Source: Nageia nagi (lineage: Eukaryota; Pinophyta). From it: a stretch of DNA of 64,000 nucleotides. The stretch covers positions 161,200,001 to 161,264,000 of the forward strand of contig JBITNC010000001.1 of the NCBI GenBank assembly GCA_050084985.1. Direction: 5' to 3'. The translations under genes and the position numbers were made by a program. How positions within the stretch are numbered: the first letter of the stretch is position 1; each line of letters starts with the position of its first letter. The notes under the pieces are model-generated. The model saw nothing but the letters and a program-made list of their open reading frames with translations. It did no database searches and had not been told where the DNA came from. Positions 32,701 through 44,269 of this stretch are shown in pieces.

Positions 32701-32718
32701 GCCCTCCTTCTAGCACCA
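32701..32718 (-). other. Primer-binding site of element B
   Basis: Minus-strand TGGTGCTAGAAGGAGGGC starts three bases inside the LTR. Element E has CTAGAAGGAGGGCCC at the same place (about 49499-49513), supporting a conserved site. The tRNA was not assigned. Confidence 0.7.
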
Positions 32719-32721
32719 GAA

Positions 32722-33565
32722 TGTTGTAGTGAAAATAAAGCTGGAATGTAGAATAACCCAAAACATAAATTATTCTTAAACTTTCACTGAACCTCAAATT
32801 ATGTAAAATAGATAAACATGTTATAATTGCAAAATGATGTTGATTTTCAATTAAGACTACAATTGGCCCTTATAAGGGACTTTTACAAATGCCATTTGCC
32901 AAAATAAGAGTATTAGATCTCCATTATTTTTGATTTACTTGCTTCTTTCCTTGATATGAACCTGTAAATCCTACACACATACAAAAGATAATAACATTAA
33001 AGCATCTATGTATGACATGAATTGAAATGAAACTAGCATAAAACAATAAAATATATGAGCTCACAAGATTTTGGTAGCATTACCCTACTTTAAAAATGGG
33101 TCAAGATTCTCTCCAATTTGCTTTGTATTAACTTGTATTTATAGATTTTGGATGGGATATTCAAAGGCTGAAAAGAGGAAGTGAAAAGCCACCGTAGGTC
33201 GTAACTGACCCCTCTATCCACCTCATCTTGGAGAAATAAAATGTTTCGAATTTCCCTCACCATTTTGGTTTCTATTCGACTATTGTAGAGTCACCGAAGT
33301 TTACCATACAAATGCCGGTGACTGGCTCAAAACATCGACGACTGACGTGGGTCGCTGGCGACTAGGTTTTTAACTTTGTGACAATATTAACTGACCACCT
33401 AATAGCCAATTTTACCTAAAAAGAGTCATGTGACCACTTGTTTTGCATGTATTTGATGGGATCTATCCAATAATAGAGTTTTTAAACCTATTTTATAATG
33501 TTGCAAAGAGTTATGGTTATTTTAATGTTTACTAGTTAAGAAGGGGACATTTTTAGGTGTCTACA
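32722..33565 (-). repeat. LTR of element B (its 5' LTR)
   Basis: 844 bp, the pair of 7808-8652, roughly 94% identical. Minus-strand TATAAATA is at 33136-33143. Motif-rich bases 33287-33366 include ggtcgctggcgac, a short palindrome. Confidence 0.95.
33136..33143 (-). promoter_or_regulatory. TATA box in the 5' LTR of element B
   Basis: TATAAATA on the minus strand, conserved at 8222-8229 in the other LTR. Confidence 0.55.
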
Positions 33566-33790
33566 AAAGCCACCCTTAAAACTTATAGTGGTAAACATAT
33601 TTGTAGTGGCTAAAACCTTTATGATAGTTTTAAACCATTGTAATATAACCTAAGAGTAAGGTTTAAAGTTATCCTTAAAAATAATTACAATGGTAAACAT
33701 ATTTATAATTACTAAATTTTTTATGGTGGTTTCAAACCACACTATATAACCTAAGATATCAGTTTAAACTTGTTAAAAATAACCCAAAAA
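33566..33790 (+). mobile_element. CACTA-like transposon, right fragment with subterminal repeats
   Basis: It starts with the target duplication aaagc and continues the sequence broken at 7807. Two degenerate units of about 100 bp share tggtaaacatattt, ttttaaaccaY and atataacctaagA. Subterminal repeats of this kind suit a CACTA end. No closing terminus was found. Confidence 0.45.
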
Positions 33791-34320
33791 TCCAGGAAAG
33801 GGAGATAAAAAATAAAAACACACCACACCATCCATACCATTGCCCAACCATTTCATGTTCAAGGTTCTAATCATTTCCATTTCCCTCCAAACCATTGCCA
33901 TTACCTAGCAATTGTGATATTTGGAAGTGGTGCATGCCTTTTGTTAACAAAACATGTTCAAGTAAAGACAATAGAAAAGAAGATGTTGGCCTAGGAAATA
34001 TCTAGGTATGTTCTTAATTCCTTTATTTTTTTATTAATTTCCAAAAAGATAGGATTTTTGATACAAATTCCCATATTCCTACATTCTTATATAATTTACA
34101 AGCATCAAGTGTATCATATCCACAAACATAATTAAGGTTTTATGGGCATTTTGGTAATGGCATTTAAAGCTTTGTTAAGATAACTTACAAAACCAAAAAG
34201 TTTAATAATGCATGCATAATGATTCATCCTAAGAATTATGCAATAAGAGTTTCTCATGCTATTAGGGTTGGTTCCTAAGTAATATACAAATTATTTTGTT
34301 AGGGTTGGTTCCCAAGTAAT
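33791..34320. other. No gene recognised
   Basis: AT-rich sequence with two copies of ttagggttggttccyaagtaat (34264 and 34299). Confidence 0.5.
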
Positions 34321-34797
34321 TGTTGGAATGTATATTGTAAAGGTTTTGAAATAATCTTCTATGTAAGTTTAGTAATAATTAAAGGTATCATTTTATACCT
34401 TAATTATTTAAGTGAATATGATAATGTAACTTGTCCTACACTCCATGTCATGAGCATGCCCCTTGGGTAAAAGGGAGTTGCATGTCATGCCTTTGTACAT
34501 TGGGTAAAATGATCCAAAGAGGGATTTTGGCTCCCTCTTTGTGATCATACACCAATTTGTGGAGTAAAATTATACTAGTGGGTAGTATTTAGGAGTTGAG
34601 GTTAACAATATTGTAAGATTCATATTTGTGAAAGAAGTGAGATCTAGTTAGTGGATGTACTCCTAGTTGGAGGAACCACTTACATCTTGTGTCACTTTGT
34701 GAGATTGTCTTCTTGAGTTATCTTGATGTTAGTATGAGATTTCATGTGATATTGGGAGTTTAGAGTTTTTCATGTTATAGTTAAATTCTTTTATTAA
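34321..34797 (+). repeat. Possible solo LTR
   Basis: It begins TGTTGGAATGTATAT, a common plant LTR start. Inside is gaaccacttacatcttgtgtc, like the U5 region of Ty1/copia LTRs. The right end is unclear and no target duplication could be fixed. Similar gttagggt...ttccca words stand on both sides. Confidence 0.35.
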
Positions 34798-35939
34798 TAC
34801 AAATACTATTTTGTTAGGGTCAATTCCCAATTATTAAAAGAAAATGATATTTAATAAATACCATAGAATATAGCTATTCACTGGTTGTAGGAACATTTGG
34901 AAAAGAAAGTTAATGCTAACTTACCATTAGGGTTGGATCTATTATATTCCAAATTAAATTATTTCTCAATAAGATTAAACCCTCAAACCAAGTTTTTATA
35001 GATCCCTCTCTAAAGTTCACATCAAACTAGGAAATAAAGTATATAAGCACTTGATTAGAATACATAATCATTGATATAAGAATCAATTTTTTTCCCTTCA
35101 TGCACTAAAACTTAGGTTCTTATAAAATAAAGAAAATATTAAAAAAAAAAACATAATAAAAATGATAAGTTACCTATGTTGGCTTTGGTAAATACATTAT
35201 TATGTGCAACTTTAACCTTGGTTCCTATGACCTATGCATTTTGAATGTCTATGAAAATGCTCTTGAGTTTCTTGATTTGTTTTATTTACAAATAAAACAA
35301 AATGCCCCTAATCATGGAAGTTATAGTTTCTGATATTTTGGAATATAATACAAGTAACACAATAAAATTGTATTGAAAATTCAATTAACATAGCAAGTTT
35401 CTTATGGAGAAGTGGTCTCCCATACTAATATATAATATTTTTATTTTTACGTATTTCTTCAACATCAATCAAACCTTATTGATAATATATGTTATTTTTT
35501 ATATATAGGTGCAAACACTAGAGAGATACAAAATTATATTTTTTGACTAAAACTAAAGATGTACATTATTTTATTCAAGTTATAGGTATATGTTTTAGTT
35601 AGAAAATATGATCTTTTGCTATGTATGATTTAAGGATGGATTATATGATGAGAATGCTATCATTTATAAATAAGTTTTATTTCTTAGTTTGTAGTGGGTA
35701 GAATATTGTATAATGCATATAATATTTTGAATAAATTATTGATTATTATGATGAATTTTGGTTTGAGTTCTATTTTAAAAATGCTTTCACAACGCATCAT
35801 CTAGTTAAGATGTGAAGTTATGAGCAACATAATCATTTTTATGCATTTTGTTGATGGGTATATTTGAAATCTATTATGAGAATAATTTTTATATGATTTG
35901 TATAATTTAGTAGTATTCAAATCATATGAATATCTTAAT
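34798..35939. other. AT-rich sequence, no gene recognised
   Basis: Old-looking sequence without readable frames or repeats of note. Confidence 0.5.
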
Positions 35940-37510
35940 CTCAAAGAGTTTAAGGGTACACTTGCCATAGTCATGAATTATAAATCCTCCAATCCTTGTA
36001 GTCCATGAAATTGTATCTACATTATGCATCTTGTCAAACAATTCTTGGGCCTTTTGTATTCTTATACATTTTGAATCCATATATTTTAAGGAATTTACAA
36101 CTAAAATTGTTTATGAAAATCCTTTTTTAACTACTCTTTGATGGATGTCCATACCTTGTCCTAGAATTCACATGGTGGTACATGCTAGAATAATGTTGAT
36201 AAAGGTTACATTGTCTAGCTTTACACTTGAAAACCATATCTCATTAATAATATCTAAGGAATTTTAGAAAATCCAATTTATGCACATCCTATTAAAATTA
36301 AATTCTAAGTAACTCTTTAATATACAAGGCTTAATAGTTTTTTAATTAATTTAGTGTTATATTTTTCATATGAACCATATTAATCTAGATTCATTATTCA
36401 CTTGATATGGTAAAAAAAAGGAAGGATACATTCATATAATTTTTCTAAAGCATATATGCCTCTTTTTAACCATATAAATGATGCATAAGTAAATCCTCAA
36501 AGCCTATCTTGCATTGCTTTGCATCACCAATAATATCGACTAGAACATTCTCCATTTTTGTCTTCATTAGACATCTTGTCAAACAATTCCTAAGCCTTGC
36601 ATGTTCTTCTACATTTTACATACATATATATTAGGGCATTCAAAACCATAATATTTTATGAAAAACCATTTTCAAATACTTTTTTATGGATGTCCCATAG
36701 AGCTCCCATGGTATCACATATTGAAATAATGCTTGCAAAGGTTATAGAGTTTGGCTTTACACTTGATAATTACATTTTCTTAAAAGTCCCTAGGGAATTT
36801 TAAGGAAATCCATTTTGTGCAAATCCTATAATAATTTTGGAAAATAAGTTCAAATCTTACTCATCCTATACAACCTAAAAGGTTAATAATACAATAAGAT
36901 TATCTCATGCTATTAAAATATTTGCAAGGATCATCCCTAGACCTATGCAAGTAGAATGTATACAAAGTTTATATTATTAAGGTTGGTTTCCAAGTGCTTC
37001 ATTAGATCAAAACATTTAAAGCCATACTTATTGTAGCCATGAATTGCATATCCTATAATCATTTCATTTTATGAAACTATATTTACATCATGCATATTCT
37101 TGAATCATTGCATTTCATGAAAATCTATTTGCATCATGAATCTTATCAAACATTTCACATGACTTGTATATTCCTCTATATTTTGCATACATATTTATCA
37201 ATGAATTCATAAAAATAATATTTGATAAAAATAATTTTTAAATACTCTTTTATGGATGTCCATACCATCTTCTAGAGCTCCCATGGTGGCACATATTGGA
37301 AGATTGCTTGTAAAGGTTATAGAGTCTAGATTATAGATAAAAATTGCATATCAATGTGTACATTTTGTATATATCATGTAACATTGCAATCCATGATAAC
37401 TTGAATGGTTTAAAAAGTCAATAATGAATCTTTAATAATTCATATATCCTCAATTATTGCATATCTTCCAATCATTATATTCCATAAAAATATAGATTTG
37501 CATCATGGAG
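35940..37510 (-). pseudogene. Degenerate PPR repeat series
   Basis: On the minus strand three blocks spaced about 500-550 bases apart each read like a PLS-class PPR unit. Block 1 (about 37330-37080): ITFTSNLPICATMGALEDGM, DIHKRVFKN, YAKYRGIYKSCEMFDKIHDA. Block 2 (about 36760-36560): ITFASIISICDTMGALWDIH, ALIYMYVKCRR, ELFDKMSNED. Block 3 (about 36220-35960): GQGMDIHQRVVKKGFS, QKAQELFDKMHNVDTISWTT. Stops and frameshifts lie between them. PPR proteins bind organelle transcripts; this locus is dead. Confidence 0.78.
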
Positions 37511-39611
37511 CTTTTCACACAACATTTTTTGAAAAATATAAATGAAACATGTTTCCTTTCTAACACTAGAATATGAATGCATTCAACATGTCACTATACA
37601 TGACTATTTACATCACTAATGGATAAAGATATCCAAGGAGGAAAAACACAATTTTTATTGAATAGTGCTAATATACAATTATAGTAACCATTATCACAAA
37701 AAAATGTATAAATATGAATGTCACAATTAACGGAAAAAATTAGTTATCTACTTTATGTTTTTCTTTCATATGTCTTCATAGGTAAATTTAACCTTATCTA
37801 TGATGTGGCTAGGTATAAGAAGATCTTTTTTCAAACATCATGAATATGTACATCCTTATGGAGGAGATTCACAAGTTCAAAATTTCACATGCTTAGATTC
37901 AACATGTCAAGTTTGTAATGAAAAAATGGAGATTGCTAAGGCTCAATGATGTTATGTGAGAGGGTTGTTAAGTAGCTTGATGAGGATGAAGAACTTTTTG
38001 TGGTATTTATTGAGTATGAGGAGCAGTATAAGAAGTTTGAGGAGCACTTAAGGAGAGCATTGGAATAAGGAAAGAGCCATATCCATTTTAAATTAAATGA
38101 GAGAAATATTATCTCCGAGTAAAAGTTGATAAAGATGTTGGAGCTTAATATATTATCAAGTAGTGCACCCAACCTATCAATCTCACATTTGATCCAAGGA
38201 TTTAGTATCTTAACTAGTAATATATTTATCTATAATTATTTTCTTAATTTCACTTAAATATAACATGGTTTTTTCATCAAATCAGTGTTGTGACAAGGAT
38301 TAACACCCATTTGAATTATTTCTTCAAATGAATGTCACTAAGTGCTAATCCTCCTAGGTATCAATAAGTGTATGATATTATCTAGCCACAACCTCCATTT
38401 TAGATATTCTAAATCATATGATAATGAAACTAAACCTATTGATATATCAATAATCCTGGGATAGTAACTCCTATTCAATCTCTATTGAATATATCTTGTT
38501 AAGATTTGAGATGATCAATTTTTATTCAAATCAAAAGGGAAATAATGATTTATTAAAGAGAGATTGAATTGATACATCTAACCAACTTAAACTAGAGTGG
38601 ATATCAATGCCTTATCCATTGCATAACAAAGTTTAACAAATACTAACAAAGAATGAAGAAAAATATTGGATCCATTTTCAATCACTCAACAAACACATAC
38701 TATGAAAGTAATGTGTTGAACAATTTAGAAGAAGCATTCATTCATTATTTGATACTTAGAATAATAAATGAAGTACAAACAACAACACATCACATAATAT
38801 TAAGGAAATAAAACAAATAAAGTGCCCTTGAAGTATCATAATCAAATTTCTTACACCATAATATTGCACAAAAACTTTCTACAACATATAATATCTTATT
38901 CAATTACAATTGCACTAAGATTGCCCAAATAATGTGCTAACCCCTAGCAAAAACACATCTACCTAGCCTACATTATTTGAGAACTAGGTGCAAAAAGGAA
39001 CTAGGTCATAGCATACTTCTCTAGTACATCTCCTAAAAACCACATGACATATGCTTTAGAAATAATTTAAAATATAGGAAAATGTTGAAAAACATAATAA
39101 AAACCCTAGAAAGACACCAACAACATACCTAGCTAGCTTGAAATACTAAAAAATGATCCTTGTTAAAGCTCCCTTATTCCTTTTATAGAGTTCATTGTAG
39201 TCTTTTTTCTCATAAAAAAAACAAATTTTCCTTTTCCCAAGATAACTAATGTGACTTCTTCGTAAAATAACTAAACTAAATAAAGAAAAGATATCTTCAT
39301 CTAAATTCACTAGTTGTCAACAAACTCAACATATAAGTTAGATATTCATTATATAAGAGGAGTTGGAATTTCCATGAATGAGGTTTCTTCAGAATTAGAC
39401 TATTATGTATCTTCATGCTAGACTATTTTTCTCAATAAAATTTCCAAATCATCACCTAATAATGGTACCAAATTTCTATACATATCATTTCTACATACCC
39501 TCAATGAAGAAGAATAAGTGTTAGTTATCCCTTTCATTGTATATTTTTTGTCTTCTTATGGGAATGATTTTTAGACTTTATTTAAGCTACTTCCTTCTCT
39601 AACCACCTAGG
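37511..39611. other. AT-rich sequence, weak coding hints only
   Basis: Near 37950-38100 on the plus strand one frame reads EDEELFVVFIEYEEQYKKFE, which looks coding-like, but it is short and framed by stops. The rest shows nothing recognisable. Confidence 0.4.
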
Positions 39612-40790
39612 CTAACTCATTATCAAAATAATCATGATCATGTATATAAAGATAGGAATATTGATACCATACATAAGACTTTGATGATAATTATGTAGAT
39701 CAAAAGGCATCCAGCTTACTTCATTCAAATAGAACTTATCCATCTCGAAAATAGAATTAACCAATGATTGATGAGAATTGAATAGATAAAGACCAAACTT
39801 GGAAGGCAACTTCAACCATGGAAGATTTCTAAATCTCCTTAAGATTGTAACTTTAGCATCTTTAACACATTGCCTAACTAATTCCAACATGAATAAGGAA
39901 ATTGAACATGCCATTGGAAAAGGCTTGGGTGGGAGTTTCGATTCATATACCCTAACATAAGAGAAATATTCTATGATAAAATATTCCCCAATTATTGATA
40001 TAAAATTAACTAAATCATTTTTTATATAGGGTAGTGGTATTGCTTATATAAAAACATTCAAATATGGTACTACATGTAAATAAAAATGTCTCCTATCCCT
40101 AAAGCTCAAGGTTTGGTGGATATTCTTTAGCATACCCTAGATTCAATCAACCTTTTTAGCTCTTAGCATTTACAAGGTTATGTTTAGTAATTATCCTAAT
40201 AAGAAATGTGTGAGGATTGAATAATATGAGAATATAGGAAAGATTAAATCATCTCGTTCAATAGTCTTTTTTAACTTAATAAACTCTTTAGCCATTTTAT
40301 CACAGATATATGCACTCCAATCAAATCTCTTTGTTATTCCTCTAATGCTACTAATCTGCATGAGAGCAAATATATGCTTTGTAACCAAAATATTATCCTC
40401 AATATCTAAAAGTAGTTATATCATGGTTATATAGGAAGCAAAATTTGATTTTAAGTAGGCTTTTGGGAATGAAAAAAATCATGTACACAATCCTACCCTA
40501 CTGAAGGGAAAATGATAATACCAATTATTCTATATATAATGATCACTTTCTTGTAAAATAATTGATAGATTGATAGGCACATAATCCAATTTTTGATGAA
40601 ATACTCTCTTAAAATCTATCACTTGTAGAGAAAAAATTATAAAACCATCTATTTTCCTAAAAGTCCTATCAATTGGGTGATAGGCTTGGACTAGCCAACA
40701 CATAAGATTAGGGCTACTAAGTACCTTTGGGAATATTATATTTTCAACATTAGAGTCCCAATTGGAATTTTTAGGGTTTTTCATAACCAA
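39612..40790 (-). pseudogene. Unknown broken gene
   Basis: Three consecutive minus-strand segments look like one protein in order: 40790-40530 (NLMCWLVQAYHPIDRTFRKI, DGFIIFSLQVIDFKRVFHQK), 40388-40191 (TKHIFALMQISSIRGITKRF, DWSAYICDKMAKEFIKLKK) and 39914-39612 (FRNLPWLKLPSKFGLYLF). I do not recognise the family. Composition and order suggest a decayed gene of 350-400 residues, perhaps from a repeat family. No retroelement motifs are visible. Confidence 0.4.
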
Positions 40791-41394
40791 ATTTTATTCC
40801 TTAATATTCCTAAATATTGACTTGATATCCTCTAGGTGTATATCATGTACATATCTAATCTCTTACAGTCAAGAAATTAGTCTTACTTGAAATTACTTTA
40901 GTACTTCATCACTTATCATTTCCTATCTTTCTAGTTTCAATATTATTTGATTAATATTTTTGATAAGTGGGATCCATGAAACTCATGATGTGCCTATAGT
41001 ATAAATATATCAAAATCCTCCATAGTGTATTAGTGATCTTTATGATACAAAAGCATACATTTAAGCCTAATGTAACTATGATCTTTTTCTGACTGTATTA
41101 TACATAATAGGCTCTTCACCACCTTAAGTACTATTTTTAATTTAAATTAATCTATATCAATCCAAATAGGTATTATCTTCCAATACTTGCATCAAAATCA
41201 CCTCACATGTACAAGAATCAATATACATGTGTCTATTTTTTATTGCATTAAAGAGGAGTTTATGACATTGATATTACTTCTATTTATTATTGACATACAC
41301 CAATTCCCTCATAAATTATGATTGAATTCCAATTCCCAACAATTATAATAAAAATAACTCATCAATTTTTATGAGGATGTGTTTCTTCCTAGAA
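40791..41394. other. No gene recognised
   Basis: AT-rich sequence upstream of the motif array; nothing seen. Confidence 0.45.
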
Positions 41395-41910
41395 AGCATC
41401 TAGCTCATTTGATAGAAAAACCTCTACCTAATGTGACTTGAAGTTTCCTGCTAAAAATATTTTTTCCTTTCTAACATGACTTGGCCCGATGGTTTTGATT
41501 CTTACCCAACTATGGAAAACCTTATATGATAGAACTTTACCTTACCCAACCAAAAAACTTCCTATCTAATGTAAACTAACCTTGTACAATGAAGAGAAAA
41601 TTTATCCAACCATAATATCCCTTATCTGATGGTAACAAGGTTGAAAAATGAGAAACACCCTTATCTGATAATAAAGAACCTTAGCTAACAAGAAGAACCC
41701 TTATTTGTTAGAAGATATCCTTACCAAAAAATACCTAAAGTTACCTAATGATAAGTGATTTTACCTGATGGTGATTGACCTTATCATATAGCATCAATCC
41801 TTATTTGATGAAACATTCTTTATCTAACCAGACTTATCCATTGGAATCTAGCCTTACCCAATGATCCTAGAGCTTACTTGATAGCAAATGATCTTTATCC
41901 AAAGAACTTA
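41395..41910 (+). repeat. Array of about 20-bp-spaced CCTTAYCYRATGR motifs
   Basis: About 20 degenerate copies, such as ccttatctgatgg (41630), ccttatctgataa (41668), ttacctgatggtg (41771), ccttatttgatga (41809) and ccttacccaatga (41863), stand about 18-30 bases apart with unrelated bases between them. It is not a classical tandem repeat: only the word and the spacing are kept. Confidence 0.6.
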
Positions 41911-42469
41911 TTTTTTTCATTCCAAATATTCATTAAGATTAATTTTTTCCTTCCATACTCTTAAAATAATCAATACAAACAATGAAAAGATGAAAATAGG
42001 TATCAAATATAAGGCTTTTCTTAAGAAATTTAGCCAAAGGAATTCTTTAAAAGAAGGGGTATAGTTGAGATACAACACAAGCTCTGTTTGGGAGAAGTGT
42101 TGTGTTAAAAATGAAGCGATTGATATCCTTAGTTATCTTAAGATTATTTCCAAAGAAAAAAATCAACAAAAATTTATAATAGACTCTAAATCTATACAAA
42201 ATATCACATGGTTAGGAACTCTCCTAACCACTAAGATCTCATTTCAAGATTTAATCAAGATATAGCAAAATAACTTAGTAACTTTTAAAAAATTAACTAT
42301 TTATTATATTTTGTGTAGCATTATAATTTAACTACAAAGTCTTATTGAAATTGAGAGACTCTTGATTCCACCATTTGAACATTATTTTTCCCAATTATCC
42401 TTTTGGAAAATACCTCTAATTTAATCTGGTGTGTCCTCTTATCTAAATATGAATAAAGACCCTCTTTCT

Positions 42470-43345
42470 TTGGTTTTATGATTTCCATTTCAGTTACTAT
42501 CATATTATGATAACCACATTTACCAATCCCTCTTATAGGAAATCCTCTACTTCAAACCCATATAAATGTATTAGTACATTTGATGTAAGCATGATTGATT
42601 AATATGTTTTACTTTTATCATTTACTTCTACTTTTATAACTGAAATAATAATAATTAGGATTATTTATAGAATATTAAATTTACCAATTAACCATGAAAT
42701 AACTAAAAATTGATGATATGAAATATGATAGTAACCTAATTGACCTTGACCTATCAAAACTAGATTTATGAAATATACAAACCTATACCTATGATGACAT
42801 TCAAAAGTAATATCTAATAGAAAGAGAACTAATGATGAGCTTATCTAAAATATGGAGACATGAATTTGACCTCAACTTAACATTCATGCTAGGAACCTAA
42901 TAGTTCTACCTAATTACCATTCCAAAATATCTCTCCCTTTCACTTGATGTCATCATCCCACCTTTGATGCATGGAATGTCGCTCACAAATGGATGAAAAA
43001 TTACCAGAAATGTAGAGCTCAGAGTATAACAAAATCTATAAATGATAGGTGGTATTAAGAAACACTAGTCAAGAATGACACAAGTATATTACCACCTATC
43101 AAGGATTTGAGATTATGTCATTTCATATCATATCTTTGATCATGCATAACCCCTCCACCTTTATATGTAACATGTCTATTGCTAAGGCTTCTCCTTATGT
43201 TTATTGTGATGTCGACCCGACTTGTTACCACGAAACATAAAGATAGGTAAGATTGCATATAGAAAAGAGTATTTATTTAATAAATTATTTTGAATACCTA
43301 AAAAAGTATTTTAATTAAATTTAAATTCTTTTTTAGGTGTTAATA
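42470..43345 (-). repeat. LTR of element D (its 3' LTR; left limit uncertain)
   Basis: The right limit at ...ggtgttaata is set by the PPT; CA is changed to TA. Faint resemblance to the element C LTR (aatgatgagctta, and the gtgttaa end) supports it. The left limit is a guess from the length of the element C LTR. No target duplication could be checked. Confidence 0.4.
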
Positions 43346-43358
43346 GATACCCCACTTT
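43346..43358 (-). other. Polypurine tract of element D
   Basis: Minus-strand AAAGTGGGGTATC, one base different from the tract of element C (17593-17605). Confidence 0.7.
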
Positions 43359-44269
43359 GAATATATTTTAATACTTTTCATAAAAAAGATAATCAATGCA
43401 TAAATTCAAAGTATAACAAAAAAGTAAGAAAATAGTCCCTAAAAAATTATCTCATAATGATAACTTCTAATGCCTTGGTTTTTTGCCTATATTAAGCCCT
43501 CTCTTTGACTTGGTTGTGACATAATGGACCTCTGATCATAAGTATAATCCAAGGAAAAGAAAAAGGAACTTGAAAAGAGCTTAGATAAGGAATATTTTTA
43601 TGCAAGATATCTCAAATATAAACATTTAAACATCATGTAATGGAAACTATGTAAGTGATAAGAAATCAAACCTATCCTTGGTGACTTATGCACCAAGATT
43701 TAATATGAATAAATAATTCAAAGTAATCAGGCTGGTTTTCCAAGCCACCATGTCTCCATGGATTTTTGATATGGATGGCCCTTCCTTACAAAGGTGCCAA
43801 ATGATAAGGTAGACTCTTCCTTATAAAATGATGAGAATGATCAACTTGGTTTCCCAAGCCATCATGTTTTCATGAATTTTCTAATAAGAGTTTCCCTTCC
43901 TTACAAAGTTGGCCAATGATATGAATAATGATACCAAAATGAAATACCATATTGATATGTTTTGTCAAGCATTATTTTATGATAAGCGATTTTTTATGAA
44001 AAGAAAATGAAAGTAAAGAAATGAAATACCTTCTTCTTCAATTTACCATGATTATGAAGAAATGATCAAATTTTAGAATTTTTTTACCATTTAAATCTAG
44101 CCACATCACTAGGAACACAACAGTGTCACTAGATTACTACCTTATTTTCCTAAAATATTATTATAAAAATATGGGGAAATGCATATTTCTAACAAAAAAG
44201 ATCATATATAAAACTTATTTAGATGCATTATGTTAATTGGATTATGTTACTCTTTACTTTAAATTGTAG
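43359..44269. other. 3' non-coding region of element D
   Basis: Contains two copies of a block with tttcccaagccaYcatgtYtYcatgRatttt (about 43734 and 43850) and the word ccttccttacaaagktg. I see no PMD gene here, unlike in B and C. Confidence 0.5.

Larger units (their letters stand above)
7808..33565 (-). mobile_element. Element B: complete 25.8-kb Tat/Ogre-like LTR retrotransposon
   Basis: Both LTRs (7808-8652 and 32722-33565) are bounded by TG...CA and flanked by the 5-bp target duplication aaagc (7803-7807 and 33566-33570). Gag and pol read on the minus strand. The order from 33565 downward is LTR, PBS, long leader, gag, protease, G-patch region, RT, RNase H, second RNase H, integrase, an unknown duplicated domain, a spacer, an antisense PMD gene, PPT and LTR. 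Two RNase H domains between RT and integrase are a mark of the Tat lineage. Element C interrupts pol. Without C it is about 17.6 kb. The LTRs are roughly 94% identical, mostly C/T and G/A changes. All genes are broken. Confidence 0.95.

Noticed and set aside
37936-38172. Minus-strand Ser-rich frame of 78 residues
   Set aside because: The plus strand is GA-rich and looks slightly more coding-like; neither gives a known domain.
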